64,000 nt of DNA from Pseudomonas sp. UBA1879. GTDB taxonomy: Bacteria > Pseudomonadota > Gammaproteobacteria > Pseudomonadales > Pseudomonadaceae. The stretch is from the NCBI RefSeq assembly GCF_002338065.1, contig NZ_DDHJ01000021.1, positions 62,001-126,000 of the forward strand. The letters run 5' to 3'. Under the pieces are notes generated by a model. That model was given only the letters and a program-made list of their open reading frames with translations, was not told the DNA's origin and searched no databases. Positions 49,596-58,356 of the stretch are shown piece after piece; positions within the stretch are counted from its first letter, which is position 1, and each line of letters starts with the position of its first letter. The position numbers and the translations under genes are program-made.

Positions 49596-49833
49596 CGCGC
49601 TTTTTCACCTCTTCGATATTCACGATCTTTACGCCGCCGTCCCAGTCGAACATGACTCGGTAGTTACCTACCCGGAGACGGTAGCCGTATTGGTGGTTGG
49701 TGAGGCTTTTGATGTTCTGGACGTTCGGCATGTAGGCCAGTGCCTGAGCTGCGTCGTAGACCTTGACCTGATCGGCCTTGTTGATCTTGCCGAGCTGCTT
49801 CGATGCTTTCCGTGTCCAGTTGATCTTGTTCAT
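49579..49833 (-). CDS. higB: RelE/HigB-type toxin
   Basis: An 84-residue RelE-fold toxin: INWTRKASKQLGKINKADQ, MPNVQNIKSLTNHQYGYRLR, VGNYRVMFDWDGGVKIVNIE. Toxin-first order. The module lies in the late region on the opposite strand to the lysis genes, so it is expressed in the lysogen. Confidence 0.9.
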   Translation of the reverse strand: MNKINWTRKASKQLGKINKADQVKVYDAAQALAYMPNVQNIKSLTNHQYGYRLRVGNYRVMFDWDGGVKIVNIEEVKKRDEHTY

Positions 49834-49858
49834 GTCTGCCTCGCTGTGTGTGAGGCAA

Positions 49859-49911
49859 TTATAAGCATTTTAATAAGTGTCTACAAGTGTTTATAGTGGA
49901 TATGCTTATTA
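49859..49911. promoter_or_regulatory. Probable HigBA operator/promoter
   Basis: Perfect arms ATAAGCAT (49861-49868) and ATGCTTAT (49902-49909) around an AT-rich 33-bp spacer, starting 28 bp upstream of the toxin gene. Confidence 0.55.
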
Positions 49912-49985
49912 CTCAATGAGCCTCGGTATTGGCCGGGGCTTTTTTCATTCTCCGATCCCGAAAGGGTGGACAGTCGGATGTCGAC

Positions 49986-50303
49986 ATGCCGGATAAAACA
50001 CCTGACTTCTGGGCGCATGTCTGGCTCGTACTTTCGAATCCGCTCTGGCAAGGAGCGATCATGGCCGGGACTATCTCTGCGCTGCGTGTCCTTTATGAGG
50101 GCAAAGAAGCGAACAAATGGCGCGTGCTTCTTGAAGCGCTAATGTGCGGCGGGCTGAGCCTGTCAGCCAGTAGTGTCATCGAGTGGATGGCATGGCCGTC
50201 CAGCCTGTCGGTCGGCGCCGGTGGTGCAATTGGTTTCATCGGCGTCACCGCGATCCGCGAGCTGATCGTCAAGTTCCTTGGCCGCAAGGTGGACACGCTA
50301 TGA
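49986..50303 (+). CDS. Phage holin
   Basis: A 105-residue protein of the lambda-family holin type (PF05106-like): DKTPDFWAHVWLVLSNPLWQG then membrane helices (AIMAGTISALRVLY, MCGGLSLSASSVIEWMA, VGAGGAIGFIGVTAI). It makes the inner-membrane lesion at lysis. ATG 49986 fits the family N-terminus better than the longer reading from 49929. Four bases overlap with Rz. Confidence 0.87.
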   Translation: MPDKTPDFWAHVWLVLSNPLWQGAIMAGTISALRVLYEGKEANKWRVLLEALMCGGLSLSASSVIEWMAWPSSLSVGAGGAIGFIGVTAIRELIVKFLGRKVDTL

Positions 50304-50719
50304 AGGCATTTGCAGCGGCATTCATCATTGCGCTGGTCGGTCTGCTGCTCGCGGGCTTGCAGCAGTACCGCGTCGTTGCGCTGCGGGGGGAGGTGGCCAT
50401 CGAGACGAAGGCCAAACAGGATGCACTTGATGCCAACGCCGAGAGCCAGGCCACGATAACCACGCTGCGCGCCGAGGCCCAACGCAACGCGAACTATCAA
50501 GCCGACCTCAACAAACGACTGAAGGCCAGCGAGCAGAAAGCCCAGCAGGCGAGGAGAGACTTTGAAGACCTCAAGCGTAAAAGCCCGGCTGTTCGCAAGT
50601 GGGCTGATCAGCCTCTGCCTGACGGCCTGCGCGGCAAGCCAGCCAGCGCCGGTAAAAACGACAACGGTAAGGCTCGAACCCCCTGTGCTGATCCCATGCG
50701 AGCGGGTCAACAATGCTGA
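50300..50719 (+). CDS. Rz-type i-spanin
   Basis: A 139-residue inner-membrane spanin: signal-anchor helix FAAAFIIALVGLLLAGLQQY, a long periplasmic coiled coil with Gln/Ala/Lys heptads (SEQKAQQARRDFEDLKRKS) and a Pro/Gly tail. With Rz1 it would fuse inner and outer membranes at the last lysis step. Confidence 0.87.
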   Translation: MKAFAAAFIIALVGLLLAGLQQYRVVALRGEVAIETKAKQDALDANAESQATITTLRAEAQRNANYQADLNKRLKASEQKAQQARRDFEDLKRKSPAVRKWADQPLPDGLRGKPASAGKNDNGKARTPCADPMRAGQQC

Positions 50720-50834
50720 TTACGACCTCACGCTAAACGGCGACCTTTGGGACTTGAAGGATCGGGCAATCAACCTGCTAGACACCTGTGCCGATCAGGT
50801 CGATGCGCAGATCCAGCGCAGCAAAACAAAATAA
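50562..50834 (+). CDS. Rz1-type o-spanin lipoprotein (embedded)
   Basis: A 90-residue lipoprotein largely nested in the Rz gene in another frame. Signal peptide with lipobox LTAC (lipidated Cys at residue 23), then Pro-containing mature part (SQPAPVKTTTVRLEPPVLIP). TTG start at 50562 after GAGGAGA. The nested layout is classic for Rz/Rz1. It extends 115 bp past the Rz stop. Confidence 0.85.
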   Translation: MKTSSVKARLFASGLISLCLTACAASQPAPVKTTTVRLEPPVLIPCERVNNADYDLTLNGDLWDLKDRAINLLDTCADQVDAQIQRSKTK

Positions 50835-50840
50835 GGTCGT

Positions 50841-51083
50841 TTATGGGATTCGTTTACGCCGCAAGGTGGACGCCTGGCATATCGCGCGCGTGTGCTTTGT
50901 ATCCAGGATCAGAAACTCCATTGCCTCGGACAATGTGATATTTCTTTTGGAGTCGCTTAACAGCTGATACCTCTCTGACTCCTCATGAGTGAGTCCAAGA
51001 AAGATTTCCAATCCTTGGTCATCGTGAGTTAAAGCGAGCCGCCGCGTGAGCCACGCGCGCTCTTCTTCAGTCAGATCCAGCAT
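50841..51083 (-). CDS. Small hypothetical protein
   Basis: An 80-residue acidic protein (MLDLTEEERAWLTRRLALTH.., GLTHEESERYQLLSDSKRN). GAGGAA lies 7 nt before ATG 51083. It resembles a widespread Pseudomonas hypothetical; helical, soluble. Minus strand within the late region. Confidence 0.65.
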   Translation of the reverse strand: MLDLTEEERAWLTRRLALTHDDQGLEIFLGLTHEESERYQLLSDSKRNITLSEAMEFLILDTKHTRAICQASTLRRKRIP

Positions 51084-51117
51084 GTCCACTTCCTCACTAA
51101 TGAAGCGGTAATGCGTT

Positions 51118-51333
51118 ATGTCACAATGCCACTTCTATCATACGCTAAATTCGCAGGGTAACGATCCGACGAGCGTAAGGGTATCGAATTGTGAACATGC
51201 AGGAGCGGCCAGCTTTGTATTCAAGCAGCCATCAGGAGCTGTTTATCAGGCAGCCAAGCGCAGGATCAAGCGGCTCAAAACGTCTACAGACCATGGCTTG
51301 GAGACGTATGTTATGCCCGACTCTAGCTTGTAA
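51118..51333 (+). CDS. Doubtful small protein
   Basis: A 71-residue reading (MSQCHFYHTLNSQGNDPTSV..) without a good ribosome site. Its 3' end overlaps the receiver gene on the other strand by 88 bp. The basic AAKRRIKRLKTS segment looks gene-like. Weak evidence only. Confidence 0.3.
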   Translation: MSQCHFYHTLNSQGNDPTSVRVSNCEHAGAASFVFKQPSGAVYQAAKRRIKRLKTSTDHGLETYVMPDSSL

Positions 51334-51635
51334 GCGGTACCAGCTACTCCCGAGGTCACGACAATGGGAAGGCCCGGGAAGATCGACATTGCCTTGATCG
51401 CCAGTTCCCCGCCGGTGATCTCCCCCGGTGTGCGGTAATCAGTCCACAGCAGTCGAATCTCATCGCGGCTTTCTTGCAAGAACTTCAGCGCCTCATCCGC
51501 CTTGGTGAATATCAGCGGTCTGAAGCCTAGATCCATCACAAGCTCGACCATTGCATCCAATTGCATCGGTTCATCCTCAACCAACAACACGGATCCGGAG
51601 CGTATTGGTACAGCTGCGTCTTCAGTTTGAACCAT
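51246..51635 (-). CDS. Stand-alone response-regulator receiver protein
   Basis: A 129-residue CheY-like receiver. Acidic pair E20/D21 in VEDEP, phospho-acceptor D66 in LLWTDYRTPGE, T94/S95 in VVTSG and K113 in YVSKPW are all present, so phosphorylation is possible. No output domain. ATG 51635 is the start; longer readings have no domain. On the minus strand inside the late region it would be lysogen-expressed cargo able to touch host signalling. Confidence 0.85.
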   Translation of the reverse strand: MVQTEDAAVPIRSGSVLLVEDEPMQLDAMVELVMDLGFRPLIFTKADEALKFLQESRDEIRLLWTDYRTPGEITGGELAIKAMSIFPGLPIVVTSGVAGTAYKLESGITYVSKPWSVDVLSRLILRLAA

Positions 51636-51701
51636 CGTTTGATTATCCGTTGAGTAAAAGGGACTACCCCGAAAGGCACGTAATACCATTAAGGCGATAG
51701 C

Positions 51702-51830
51702 ATGAAAAAGTCCTGGTATGTGACCGTGCAGGGTTACCCACAATTCCCCATGATCCTGCAGGAAGATGCCGCCCACGCGACAGCGCTGGCCATTGCTCGG
51801 TTGGTATGGCCGACCTGTACAGTTGAGTGA
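51702..51830 (+). CDS. 42-residue small protein
   Basis: MKKSWYVTVQGYPQFPMILQ followed by EDAAHATALAIARLVWPTC. AAGG lies 8 nt before the ATG. Divergent from the receiver gene and 5 bp before the next small gene, so probably part of the late transcript. Beta-then-helix pattern; family not recognised. Confidence 0.58.
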   Translation: MKKSWYVTVQGYPQFPMILQEDAAHATALAIARLVWPTCTVE

Positions 51831-51835
51831 ACACC

Positions 51836-51994
51836 ATGGCAAAAATCAGCGCGACCACGACGATCAAGCGGGCATGGTGGGTGATCCCCTACATCACTTT
51901 GGCCATTTGGTTGTGGCGCGTTCTCGACCAAAGACCTGAGCCTAAGACCATCGAACGTACAGTCCGTCGTGGCATTCAAGTGGATGTGGACTGA
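51836..51994 (+). CDS. 52-residue single-helix membrane protein
   Basis: MAKISATTTIKRAWWVIPYI, one membrane helix (WWVIPYITLAIWLWRVL), then a basic cytoplasmic tail (RPEPKTIERTVRRGIQVDVD). Its stop overlaps the HNH start (TGATG). Seen in this place between lysis and packaging genes; function unknown. Confidence 0.62.
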   Translation: MAKISATTTIKRAWWVIPYITLAIWLWRVLDQRPEPKTIERTVRRGIQVDVD

Positions 51995-52368
51995 TGCCTA
52001 AACGTCCACAGAAGCCATGCAACGCTCAAAGTTGCAATACGCTGACCCGCAATGCGCGGTACTGCGACGATCACGCTCACCTGGATAAGCCATGGTCCGG
52101 ACGAAAGGGATCTGGCCGAGGTGGACGGCCTTGGCGGCGTTTACGTGACCAAGTGTTGAGGCGCGACCACTTCATTTGCCAGTGCGATGAATGCAGGGCA
52201 CAAGACCGCATTCGTCCGGCGCACGAAGTCGACCATATTGTGCCGGTGGCGGAGGGTGGCACCGATGATCCGTCGAATCTGAGAGCAATCAACCACGACT
52301 GCCACGAAATGAAGACTCAGCATGAGTCGAAGGCAGGAATTGCACGCCGGTCCGTGCAAAACGCATGA
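51994..52368 (+). CDS. HNH endonuclease of the packaging module
   Basis: A 124-residue HNH nuclease just upstream of the terminase genes: CDDH and CQCDEC zinc ligands, HEVDHIVPVAEGGTDDPSNL catalytic histidines, NHDCH. In HK97-like phages the HNH protein works with terminase at cos cleavage. Coupled to the upstream small membrane protein gene. Confidence 0.9.
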   Translation: MPKRPQKPCNAQSCNTLTRNARYCDDHAHLDKPWSGRKGSGRGGRPWRRLRDQVLRRDHFICQCDECRAQDRIRPAHEVDHIVPVAEGGTDDPSNLRAINHDCHEMKTQHESKAGIARRSVQNA

Positions 52369-52499
52369 AATTGGCGGCAATTTTAGGCAATGCACCAAAT
52401 TGGGGCGGGGTGGGTCAAAAGTCTGGGGTTTTTCATACGGACACCGTCCCCCGAACTGGATTTTTACACCCGCGAAATTAAAAGTTTAGGAGTTGCGCG
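52369..52499 (+). other. Probable cos region
   Basis: 131 bp between HNH and small terminase with G-runs and a C-run (GGGGCGGGGTGGG at about 52404-52416, GTCCCCCG at about 52446-52453) and no gene. Position and composition fit the cohesive-end site of HNH-type HK97-like phages; exact cut sites cannot be given. Confidence 0.4.
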
Positions 52500-52988
52500 A
52501 TGGGAGGCACCGCCACGGTCGCCGGCCGTGGTCGCAAACCCAAGCCGACGGCCAAGAAAGCACTAGCCGGAAACCCTGGCAAGCGGGCGTTGAATACGGC
52601 CGAACCGAAGTTTTCCGAGGTCGCGAAAGACATTGATCCGCCAGAGTGGCTCAGTCCGCGGGCGGCCACGATGTGGAAAATGCTGGTTCCCGAGTTGCTC
52701 CGAGAACACGTGATCGCGCTGACCGATCTGCACAACGTCGAAGCGTTCTGCACTGCCTACGACAAATGGCGGATGGCTGAAGAGTCGGTGCAGCAGTTCG
52801 GCATTGTGGTCGAGTCAGCTCAGGGCAGCCCGATGAAAAATCCGGCGCTGACCGCGGCGAACGAATCAATGCGCCAGATGGTGACCTTCGGCTCAATGCT
52901 TGGACTCGACCCTGCTAGCCGAACCCGGCTCATCGGCGGCAACAAAGAAAAAGTCACCAACGAATTTGCCCAACTCCTGAGCTCGTAA
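52500..52988 (+). CDS. terS: Terminase small subunit, P27 family
   Basis: A 162-residue protein. Basic N-terminus GRGRKPKPTAKKALAGNPGK and PPEWLSPRAATMWKMLVPEL are P27-family marks, with SPMKNPALTAANESMRQM later. It binds the packaging site and regulates the large subunit. AGGAG lies 7 nt before the ATG; its stop abuts the large subunit start. Confidence 0.92.
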   Translation: MGGTATVAGRGRKPKPTAKKALAGNPGKRALNTAEPKFSEVAKDIDPPEWLSPRAATMWKMLVPELLREHVIALTDLHNVEAFCTAYDKWRMAEESVQQFGIVVESAQGSPMKNPALTAANESMRQMVTFGSMLGLDPASRTRLIGGNKEKVTNEFAQLLSS

Positions 52989-54716
52989 ATGCCCAAAGCC
53001 CTACACCCCAACGTCGACAAGGCGATGGCGTGGGGTCGGTCCGTTCTTCGCGGGAAGGTTCCGGCGTGCCGGTATATTCACCAGGCGATTCAGCGGCATT
53101 TCGACGATGTGGCCGCGAGCCGCAAGGGCAGTTTCAAGTACAAGTTTGATCCGGTAAAAGCTGAAAAAAAGATCAAGCTGATCCAACTGCTTCCTCATAC
53201 GAAGGGAGAGTGGGCGTTTAAACGTCAACTGATCACGCTCGAGCCTTGGCAACTTTTCGGCCTTGCTCTCACCTTTGGATGGGTAAGGAAAAAGGGAGCG
53301 TACCGGCGCTTCCGCGAAAGCTACTGGGAGATTCCGAGGAAAAATGGGAAAAGTCTGATCGCCGCCGGCGTTGGCATCAGCATGTTCGTGGCCGATGGTG
53401 AATTCGGCGCAGAGGTCTATTCCGGCGCGACCACTGAGAAGCAGGCATGGGAGGTGTTTCGCCCGGCAAAGTTGATGGTGAGCAAGTCGCCTATGCTGAT
53501 TCAGGCGGCGGGTATCGAGGTCAACGCCTCGAACATGAACATCCCTTCAGACTTCAGCCGCTTCGAGCCGCTGATTGGCGATCCGGGTGACGGCGCGTCG
53601 CCAAGCTGCGCGATTGTCGACGAATACCACGAACACCGTACCTCGGCGCAGTACGACACCATGCTGACCGGCATGGGCGCCCGTCGGCAGCCGCTGATGT
53701 TCATCATCACGACCGCCGGCGCCGATATCGAAGGCCCGTGCTATGACAAGCGCCGTCAAGTGATCGAAATGCTGGAAGGCACAGTTCCGGATGATGAGCT
53801 GTTCGGCTTCATCTGGACTTTGGATGAGGGTGACGACTGGACCGATCCGAAGATGCTGGCCAAGGCCAATCCGAACCATGGCGTGTCGGTTTTCCAGGAC
53901 TACTTGGAGAGCATGCAGGCACGGGCGATCCGGTCGGCGCGGTTCACCAACACGTTCAAAACGAAGCATTTGAACCTGTGGGTAAGCGCAAAATCCGGTT
54001 TCTTCAACATGGAAAGCTGGAAGGCGTGCGAGGACACCACGCTCACTTTGGACCAGTTCGCGGGGCAAGAGTGGATTGCCGGTTTCGACCTGGCGCGCAA
54101 ACTCGACATGAACTCCCGCGCGCGGCTCTTCTGGCGGGTAATCGATGGTCGCATCCATTACTACAGCGTTGCCCCTAAGTTCTGGGTGCCCGAAGACACC
54201 GCATTCAACAGCGATAACAAGCGCATGAGCGAGCGGTTTCAGGCCTGGATCAACTCGCAGCACCTAGACATTACCGATGGCGCGGAGGTTGATTACCGGG
54301 AAATCCTCGAAGACACCAAAGAGGCGAATCACCACGCGCCGCTTCGCGAGTCACCGATCGACCCGTTCGGTGCGACGGGCTTGAGCCACGAGCTCGACGA
54401 CGAGGGATTCAGCCCGATCACCATCACCCAGAACTACACCAACATGTCGGACCCGATGAAGGAGCTGGAAGCGGCTATTGAGTCCGGACGGTTTCACCAT
54501 GATGGAAACCCGATCATGACCTGGTGCGTGGCAAACGTGATTGGCAAGAACCTGCCAGGCAATAACGACGTCGTCCGGCCCATCAAGCAGGGAGACGACA
54601 ACAAGATTGACGGCGCAGTGGCGCTGATTATGGCGATCGGTCGAGTGCTCGTAGATGCAGCGCAAAACACGACTGAATCATTCATGGACTCAATTCGGAA
54701 CCCAATCATCGCATGA
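52989..54716 (+). CDS. terL: Terminase large subunit
   Basis: A 575-residue packaging motor. ATPase domain: Walker A-like [13 protein letters not shown] (residues about 115-127, K121), Walker B IVDEYHEH with D211/E212. The nuclease domain follows ([13 protein letters not shown] near 370-380). It pumps DNA into the prohead and cuts it. Length normal for the HK97-like type. Confidence 0.95.
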   Translation: MPKALHPNVDKAMAWGRSVLRGKVPACRYIHQAIQRHFDDVAASRKGSFKYKFDPVKAEKKIKLIQLLPHTKGEWAFKRQLITLEPWQLFGLALTFGWVRKKGAYRRFRESYWEIPRKNGKSLIAAGVGISMFVADGEFGAEVYSGATTEKQAWEVFRPAKLMVSKSPMLIQAAGIEVNASNMNIPSDFSRFEPLIGDPGDGASPSCAIVDEYHEHRTSAQYDTMLTGMGARRQPLMFIITTAGADIEGPCYDKRRQVIEMLEGTVPDDELFGFIWTLDEGDDWTDPKMLAKANPNHGVSVFQDYLESMQARAIRSARFTNTFKTKHLNLWVSAKSGFFNMESWKACEDTTLTLDQFAGQEWIAGFDLARKLDMNSRARLFWRVIDGRIHYYSVAPKFWVPEDTAFNSDNKRMSERFQAWINSQHLDITDGAEVDYREILEDTKEANHHAPLRESPIDPFGATGLSHELDDEGFSPITITQNYTNMSDPMKELEAAIESGRFHHDGNPIMTWCVANVIGKNLPGNNDVVRPIKQGDDNKIDGAVALIMAIGRVLVDAAQNTTESFMDSIRNPIIA

Positions 54717-54877
54717 GCTTGCCACTGGCATTTTTCATATTCACCGCGCTGGCCGGGTTCGGCCTGCTCGTCGGCGGGGTGTTTACTCTGCTTGGTACTG
54801 GCTGGGCGCTGGTCGCCGCTGCCGCGTCGATGTTCATGATTTCCGGCTTCATCAAGAAAGGATTAGCAGGTGAATAA
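54713..54877 (+). CDS. 54-residue membrane protein between terminase and portal
   Basis: Starts [20 protein letters not shown], continues with [20 protein letters not shown] and ends KKGLAGE. Two hydrophobic helices. Its ATG overlaps the terL stop and its stop overlaps the portal GTG, so it is a fixed part of the operon. Similar small proteins occur here in related siphophages; function unknown. Confidence 0.72.
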   Translation: MSLPLAFFIFTALAGFGLLVGGVFTLLGTGWALVAAAASMFMISGFIKKGLAGE

Positions 54878-56171
54878 ATCTCTTTCGCTGGTTCTCGGCA
54901 GGGCTGCGGCCAAGCCGATGAAGTCGCTCGGCGACTGGACCGGAAAGGCCATACGCCTGAGCGACGGAGGTTTCTGGGGATCATGGCTTGGCGGACAGTC
55001 CAGCTCAGGCAAGACAGTGAACGTCGACAACGTGATGAGGCTTTCCACGGTCTGGGCATGTGTTCGCATCATCTCCACTTCGGTTGCCGGGCTTCCCCTT
55101 GGGATATACCGGCGCAAGGCCGATGGCGATCGAGAAGATGCGCGAGACTTCTCACTGTATGACGTGATCCACAACAGCCCCAACGAAGACATGACGGCCT
55201 TCCAGTTCTGGCAGGCGGTCGTTGCCTCGATGTTGCTTTGGGGAAATGCCTATTGCGAGATTCACCGTGCGGGCGGTCGCGTGATTGCCCTGGACTTCCT
55301 GATGCCATCGCGGGTCGATCTAGAAGTCGATGATGATGGACGCTTGGAATACTGGTACCGCCCAAAGAAAGGACCGCGGCGGCAGATCGCTCGGGTCGAC
55401 ATGCTTCACATCCCCGCATTCAGTATTGATGGCCGGGTCGGCATGTCGGCAATCAGGTTCGGCGCTGATGTGTTTGGTTCGGCGATGTCAGCGGACGATG
55501 CGGCAAATGGCACCTTCAAGAACGGACTGTTGCCCACGGTCGCTTTCAGCGTGGATCGAATCCTCAAGCCCGAGCAGCGGGAGGATTTCCGGGAGTATGT
55601 GAAGACCGTTTCCGGCGCTATGAACGCGGGTAAATCTCCAGTCCTTGAGCAGGGCGTTAAGGCGGAGACAATCGGGATCAACCCCGTCGATGCGCAGCTA
55701 CTGGAATCAAGGGGACACAGCATCGAGGAAATCTGCCGTTGGTTCGGCGTGCCACCGTGGATGGTCGGCAAAACCGACGCAGGCAGCAACTGGGGCACTG
55801 GGCTTGAACAGCAGATGATCGCGTTCCTGACCTTCTGCATCAGCTCAGTCACTAGCCAGATTCAGCAGTGCGTCAACAAGCGGCTGCTGAGTCCGGTTGA
55901 CCGGCGTACTTACTACGCCGAGTTCTCGCTGGAAGCATTTTTGAAAGCAGACAGCGCGGGCCGGGCCGCTTGGTACAGCCAGATGACCCAGAACGGGATC
56001 ATGACCCGCGATGAGTGCCGGGTGAAGGAGAACCTGCCTCGGCACGGGGGGAATGCTGGCGTCCTCACCGTCCAAACCAACCTGGCTCCAATTGATCAAC
56101 TCGGCCAGTCAACAGACGGGCAGGCCGCTCAAGCAGCCCTAAAAAACTGGCTCGGCCAGACGCAGGAGTAA
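54870..56171 (+). CDS. Phage portal protein, HK97 family
   Basis: A 433-residue portal (GTG start). Marks: TVWACVRIISTSVAGLPLGI, NAYCEIHRAGGRVIALDFLM, GLSA-type core and IEEICRWFGVPPWMVG. It forms the dodecameric ring at the head vertex through which DNA passes. Confidence 0.95.
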   Translation: MNKSLSLVLGRAAAKPMKSLGDWTGKAIRLSDGGFWGSWLGGQSSSGKTVNVDNVMRLSTVWACVRIISTSVAGLPLGIYRRKADGDREDARDFSLYDVIHNSPNEDMTAFQFWQAVVASMLLWGNAYCEIHRAGGRVIALDFLMPSRVDLEVDDDGRLEYWYRPKKGPRRQIARVDMLHIPAFSIDGRVGMSAIRFGADVFGSAMSADDAANGTFKNGLLPTVAFSVDRILKPEQREDFREYVKTVSGAMNAGKSPVLEQGVKAETIGINPVDAQLLESRGHSIEEICRWFGVPPWMVGKTDAGSNWGTGLEQQMIAFLTFCISSVTSQIQQCVNKRLLSPVDRRTYYAEFSLEAFLKADSAGRAAWYSQMTQNGIMTRDECRVKENLPRHGGNAGVLTVQTNLAPIDQLGQSTDGQAAQAALKNWLGQTQE

Positions 56172-56173
56172 CC

Positions 56174-57037
56174 ATGCCTCTGAACATCAAAGCCCGCAGC
56201 TTCAACTGCGAGCTGAGCCCTCGCGCGCTCGATTTGTGGAACCCCGACCTGCGTGCTGCGCTGGAGTCCGGTACCGACACCATCACCATGTACGGCATCA
56301 TCGGCGAGGACTGGTTCGGCGAGGGTGTCACCCTCAAACGTGTGGACGCCGCGTTGCGGGCCATTGGTGACAAGCCCGTCACCGTCTACATCAACTCGCC
56401 AGGCGGCGACATGTTCGAAGGCATCGCGATTTACAACCGCCTGCTCGAGCATTCACAGGAAGTGACCATCAAGGTTCTTGGCCTGGCGGCGTCGGCCGCC
56501 TCTGTCATCGCAATGGCCGGCGCGAAACGCGAAGTGGCGAAGACCGCATTTCTGATGATTCACAACTGCTGGACATACTTCGCGGGCAACCGGCACGACA
56601 TCCGCGAGTTGGCAGACACCATGGAAGAGTTTGATCGAGCCATGATCAGCCTCTACGCGGATACGAGCGGCCAGGATGAAGCGACCGTGGAGAAGATGCT
56701 CGACGCGGAGACCTACATGAACGGGGCGAACGCGGTCGACAAAGGTTTTGCCACGGGGCTGATTTCCGCTGCCGAAGTCGAGCAGGCCCCGAGCGAAGAT
56801 GGCACCCAGGCCCACTCGGCTCGCAAGCTGGACGCGGCGCTGGCCAAGTCCGGCATGCCGCGCAGCGAACGGCGCAAACTGATTTCCCAGATCAAGACCA
56901 GCACGTCCAGTACTGCTGGCGGCGACACGCCTTGCGCTGTCGTGCCGGGCACGCCTTGCGCTGCCCTTGATGTATCCGCGTTTGAAGAAACCGCAAACCA
57001 GGCGTCAGCACTTCGAGGCCTGATCCCCGGCTTCTGA
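56174..57037 (+). CDS. Head maturation protease, ClpP-like
   Basis: A 287-residue serine protease. ITMYGIIGEDWF, VYINSPGGDMFEGIAIYNRL (oxyanion glycine loop), catalytic S107 in GLAASAASVIAMAG, H130 in FLMIHNCW. It trims capsid N-termini during maturation. The C-terminal 70 residues are low complexity. Ends before a terminator at 57064. Confidence 0.93.
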   Translation: MPLNIKARSFNCELSPRALDLWNPDLRAALESGTDTITMYGIIGEDWFGEGVTLKRVDAALRAIGDKPVTVYINSPGGDMFEGIAIYNRLLEHSQEVTIKVLGLAASAASVIAMAGAKREVAKTAFLMIHNCWTYFAGNRHDIRELADTMEEFDRAMISLYADTSGQDEATVEKMLDAETYMNGANAVDKGFATGLISAAEVEQAPSEDGTQAHSARKLDAALAKSGMPRSERRKLISQIKTSTSSTAGGDTPCAVVPGTPCAALDVSAFEETANQASALRGLIPGF

Positions 57038-57063
57038 TTGGCTGAACCAAAAACTGACCGTCA

Positions 57064-57088
57064 ACCGCCCGAGAGGCGGTTTTTTCAT
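57064..57088 (+). terminator. Terminator between protease and capsid genes
   Basis: AACCGCC-CGAGA-GGCGGTTTTTTC: 7-bp stem with T-run. Would lower or delimit transcripts inside the head operon unless polymerase is Q-modified. Confidence 0.85.
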
Positions 57089-57106
57089 TTCTGAAAGGAC
57101 AAAACC

Positions 57107-58306
57107 ATGCCGCCAGATCTTTCCGCAATTGAAGCTTCTCAGAAGCAAACCCAAGCCGACCTGAAAGCCGTCGGCGATCAGATCAAGACCTATGCCGAGC
57201 GCACCGAGAAGGAAATCAAAGCCTCCGGTGAAATGCAGATTGAGACCCGTGCCAAGGTTGACGAACTGTTGACCAAGCAGGGCGAACTCCAGGCGCGGAT
57301 GCTTGATGCCGAGCAGAAGCTAGTGAATGCAAACCAAGGGCGCCATCGTCCAGATCATCAGCAGTCCGTCGGCGAGATTGTCGTCGCTTCCGACGAGATG
57401 AAAGGTGTTGATTCCTCGTTCCGTGGCTCGCGTCGCATTGCCGTTCCCCGCGCAGCAATCACGTCTGCTCCTGGCTCGGGTGCCGACTTGGTTCCAGCTG
57501 ATCGACTCTACGGCGTACAGGCCGCTCCTGAGCGACGGCTCACAATCCGCGATCTGATCGCGCCAGGCCAGACCGCTGGCAATGCCGTTGAGTATGTCCA
57601 AGAAGACGGCTTCACCAACAACGCCGCACCGGTGGCGGAAGGTACCGCCAAGCCCTATTCGGATCTGAAGTTCAAACTGGAAAACGCGCCGGTCCGTACC
57701 TTGGCGCACCTGTTCAAAGCGAGTCGTCAGATTCTGGACGACGCACCGGCGCTGCAAAGCTTCATCAACGCTCGTGGTCGGTACGGTCTGAAACTGGCGG
57801 AAGAGGCCCAGCTTCTTTTTGGTAGCGGCGTGGGCGCGAATATCGGCGGCATCGTGCCGCTGGCTCAGGCGTATGCCGCACCAGGTGGCGTAGCTGTTGT
57901 AGGCGAGCAGCAGATCGACCGTCTCCGCCTGGCGTTGCTACAGGCAGAGCTGGCTGAGTTTCCGTCCGATGGCATCGTATTGAACCCGATTGATTGGGCT
58001 CTGATCGAGCTTCTGAAAGACGCCAACGGCAATTACCTGATCGGCCAACCTCAGGGCAACACCCAGCCGACACTGTGGCGCCGGCCGGTGGTCGCGACGC
58101 AGTCCATGCCGAAAAACGATTTCTTGGTCGGCGCATTCGCACTGGGCGCTCAGATCTTTGACCGTATGGACGTGGAGATCCTGATCTCGACAGAGAACGA
58201 CAAGGATTTCGAGAACAACATGATCACTGTCCGTGCAGAACAACGGCTGGCATTGGCCGTATATCGTCCAGAAGCGTTCGTCACTGGCGATCTCATCACG
58301 GCATAG
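57107..58306 (+). CDS. Major capsid protein, HK97 fold
   Basis: A 399-residue capsid precursor. Residues 1-100 are a coiled-coil delta/scaffold domain (AIEASQKQTQADLKAVGDQI, VDELLTKQGELQARMLDAEQ), expected to be cut by the ClpP-like protease. The mature part has LVPADRLYGVQAAPERRL, EDGFTNNAAPVAEGTAKP and the late PKNDFLVGAF. AAAGGAC lies upstream of the ATG. Confidence 0.95.
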   Translation: MPPDLSAIEASQKQTQADLKAVGDQIKTYAERTEKEIKASGEMQIETRAKVDELLTKQGELQARMLDAEQKLVNANQGRHRPDHQQSVGEIVVASDEMKGVDSSFRGSRRIAVPRAAITSAPGSGADLVPADRLYGVQAAPERRLTIRDLIAPGQTAGNAVEYVQEDGFTNNAAPVAEGTAKPYSDLKFKLENAPVRTLAHLFKASRQILDDAPALQSFINARGRYGLKLAEEAQLLFGSGVGANIGGIVPLAQAYAAPGGVAVVGEQQIDRLRLALLQAELAEFPSDGIVLNPIDWALIELLKDANGNYLIGQPQGNTQPTLWRRPVVATQSMPKNDFLVGAFALGAQIFDRMDVEILISTENDKDFENNMITVRAEQRLALAVYRPEAFVTGDLITA

Positions 58307-58318
58307 CTCGCAATTACT

Positions 58319-58338
58319 GCGCCGCCCCCGGGCGGCGC
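58319..58338 (+). other. Strong hairpin after capsid gene
   Basis: GCGCCGCCC-CC-GGGCGGCGC, a perfect 9-bp stem with 2-nt loop, 13 bp past the capsid stop, no T-run. May stabilise capsid mRNA 3' end. Confidence 0.55.
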
Positions 58339-58356
58339 ATCTGCAGGAGAGGAAAA

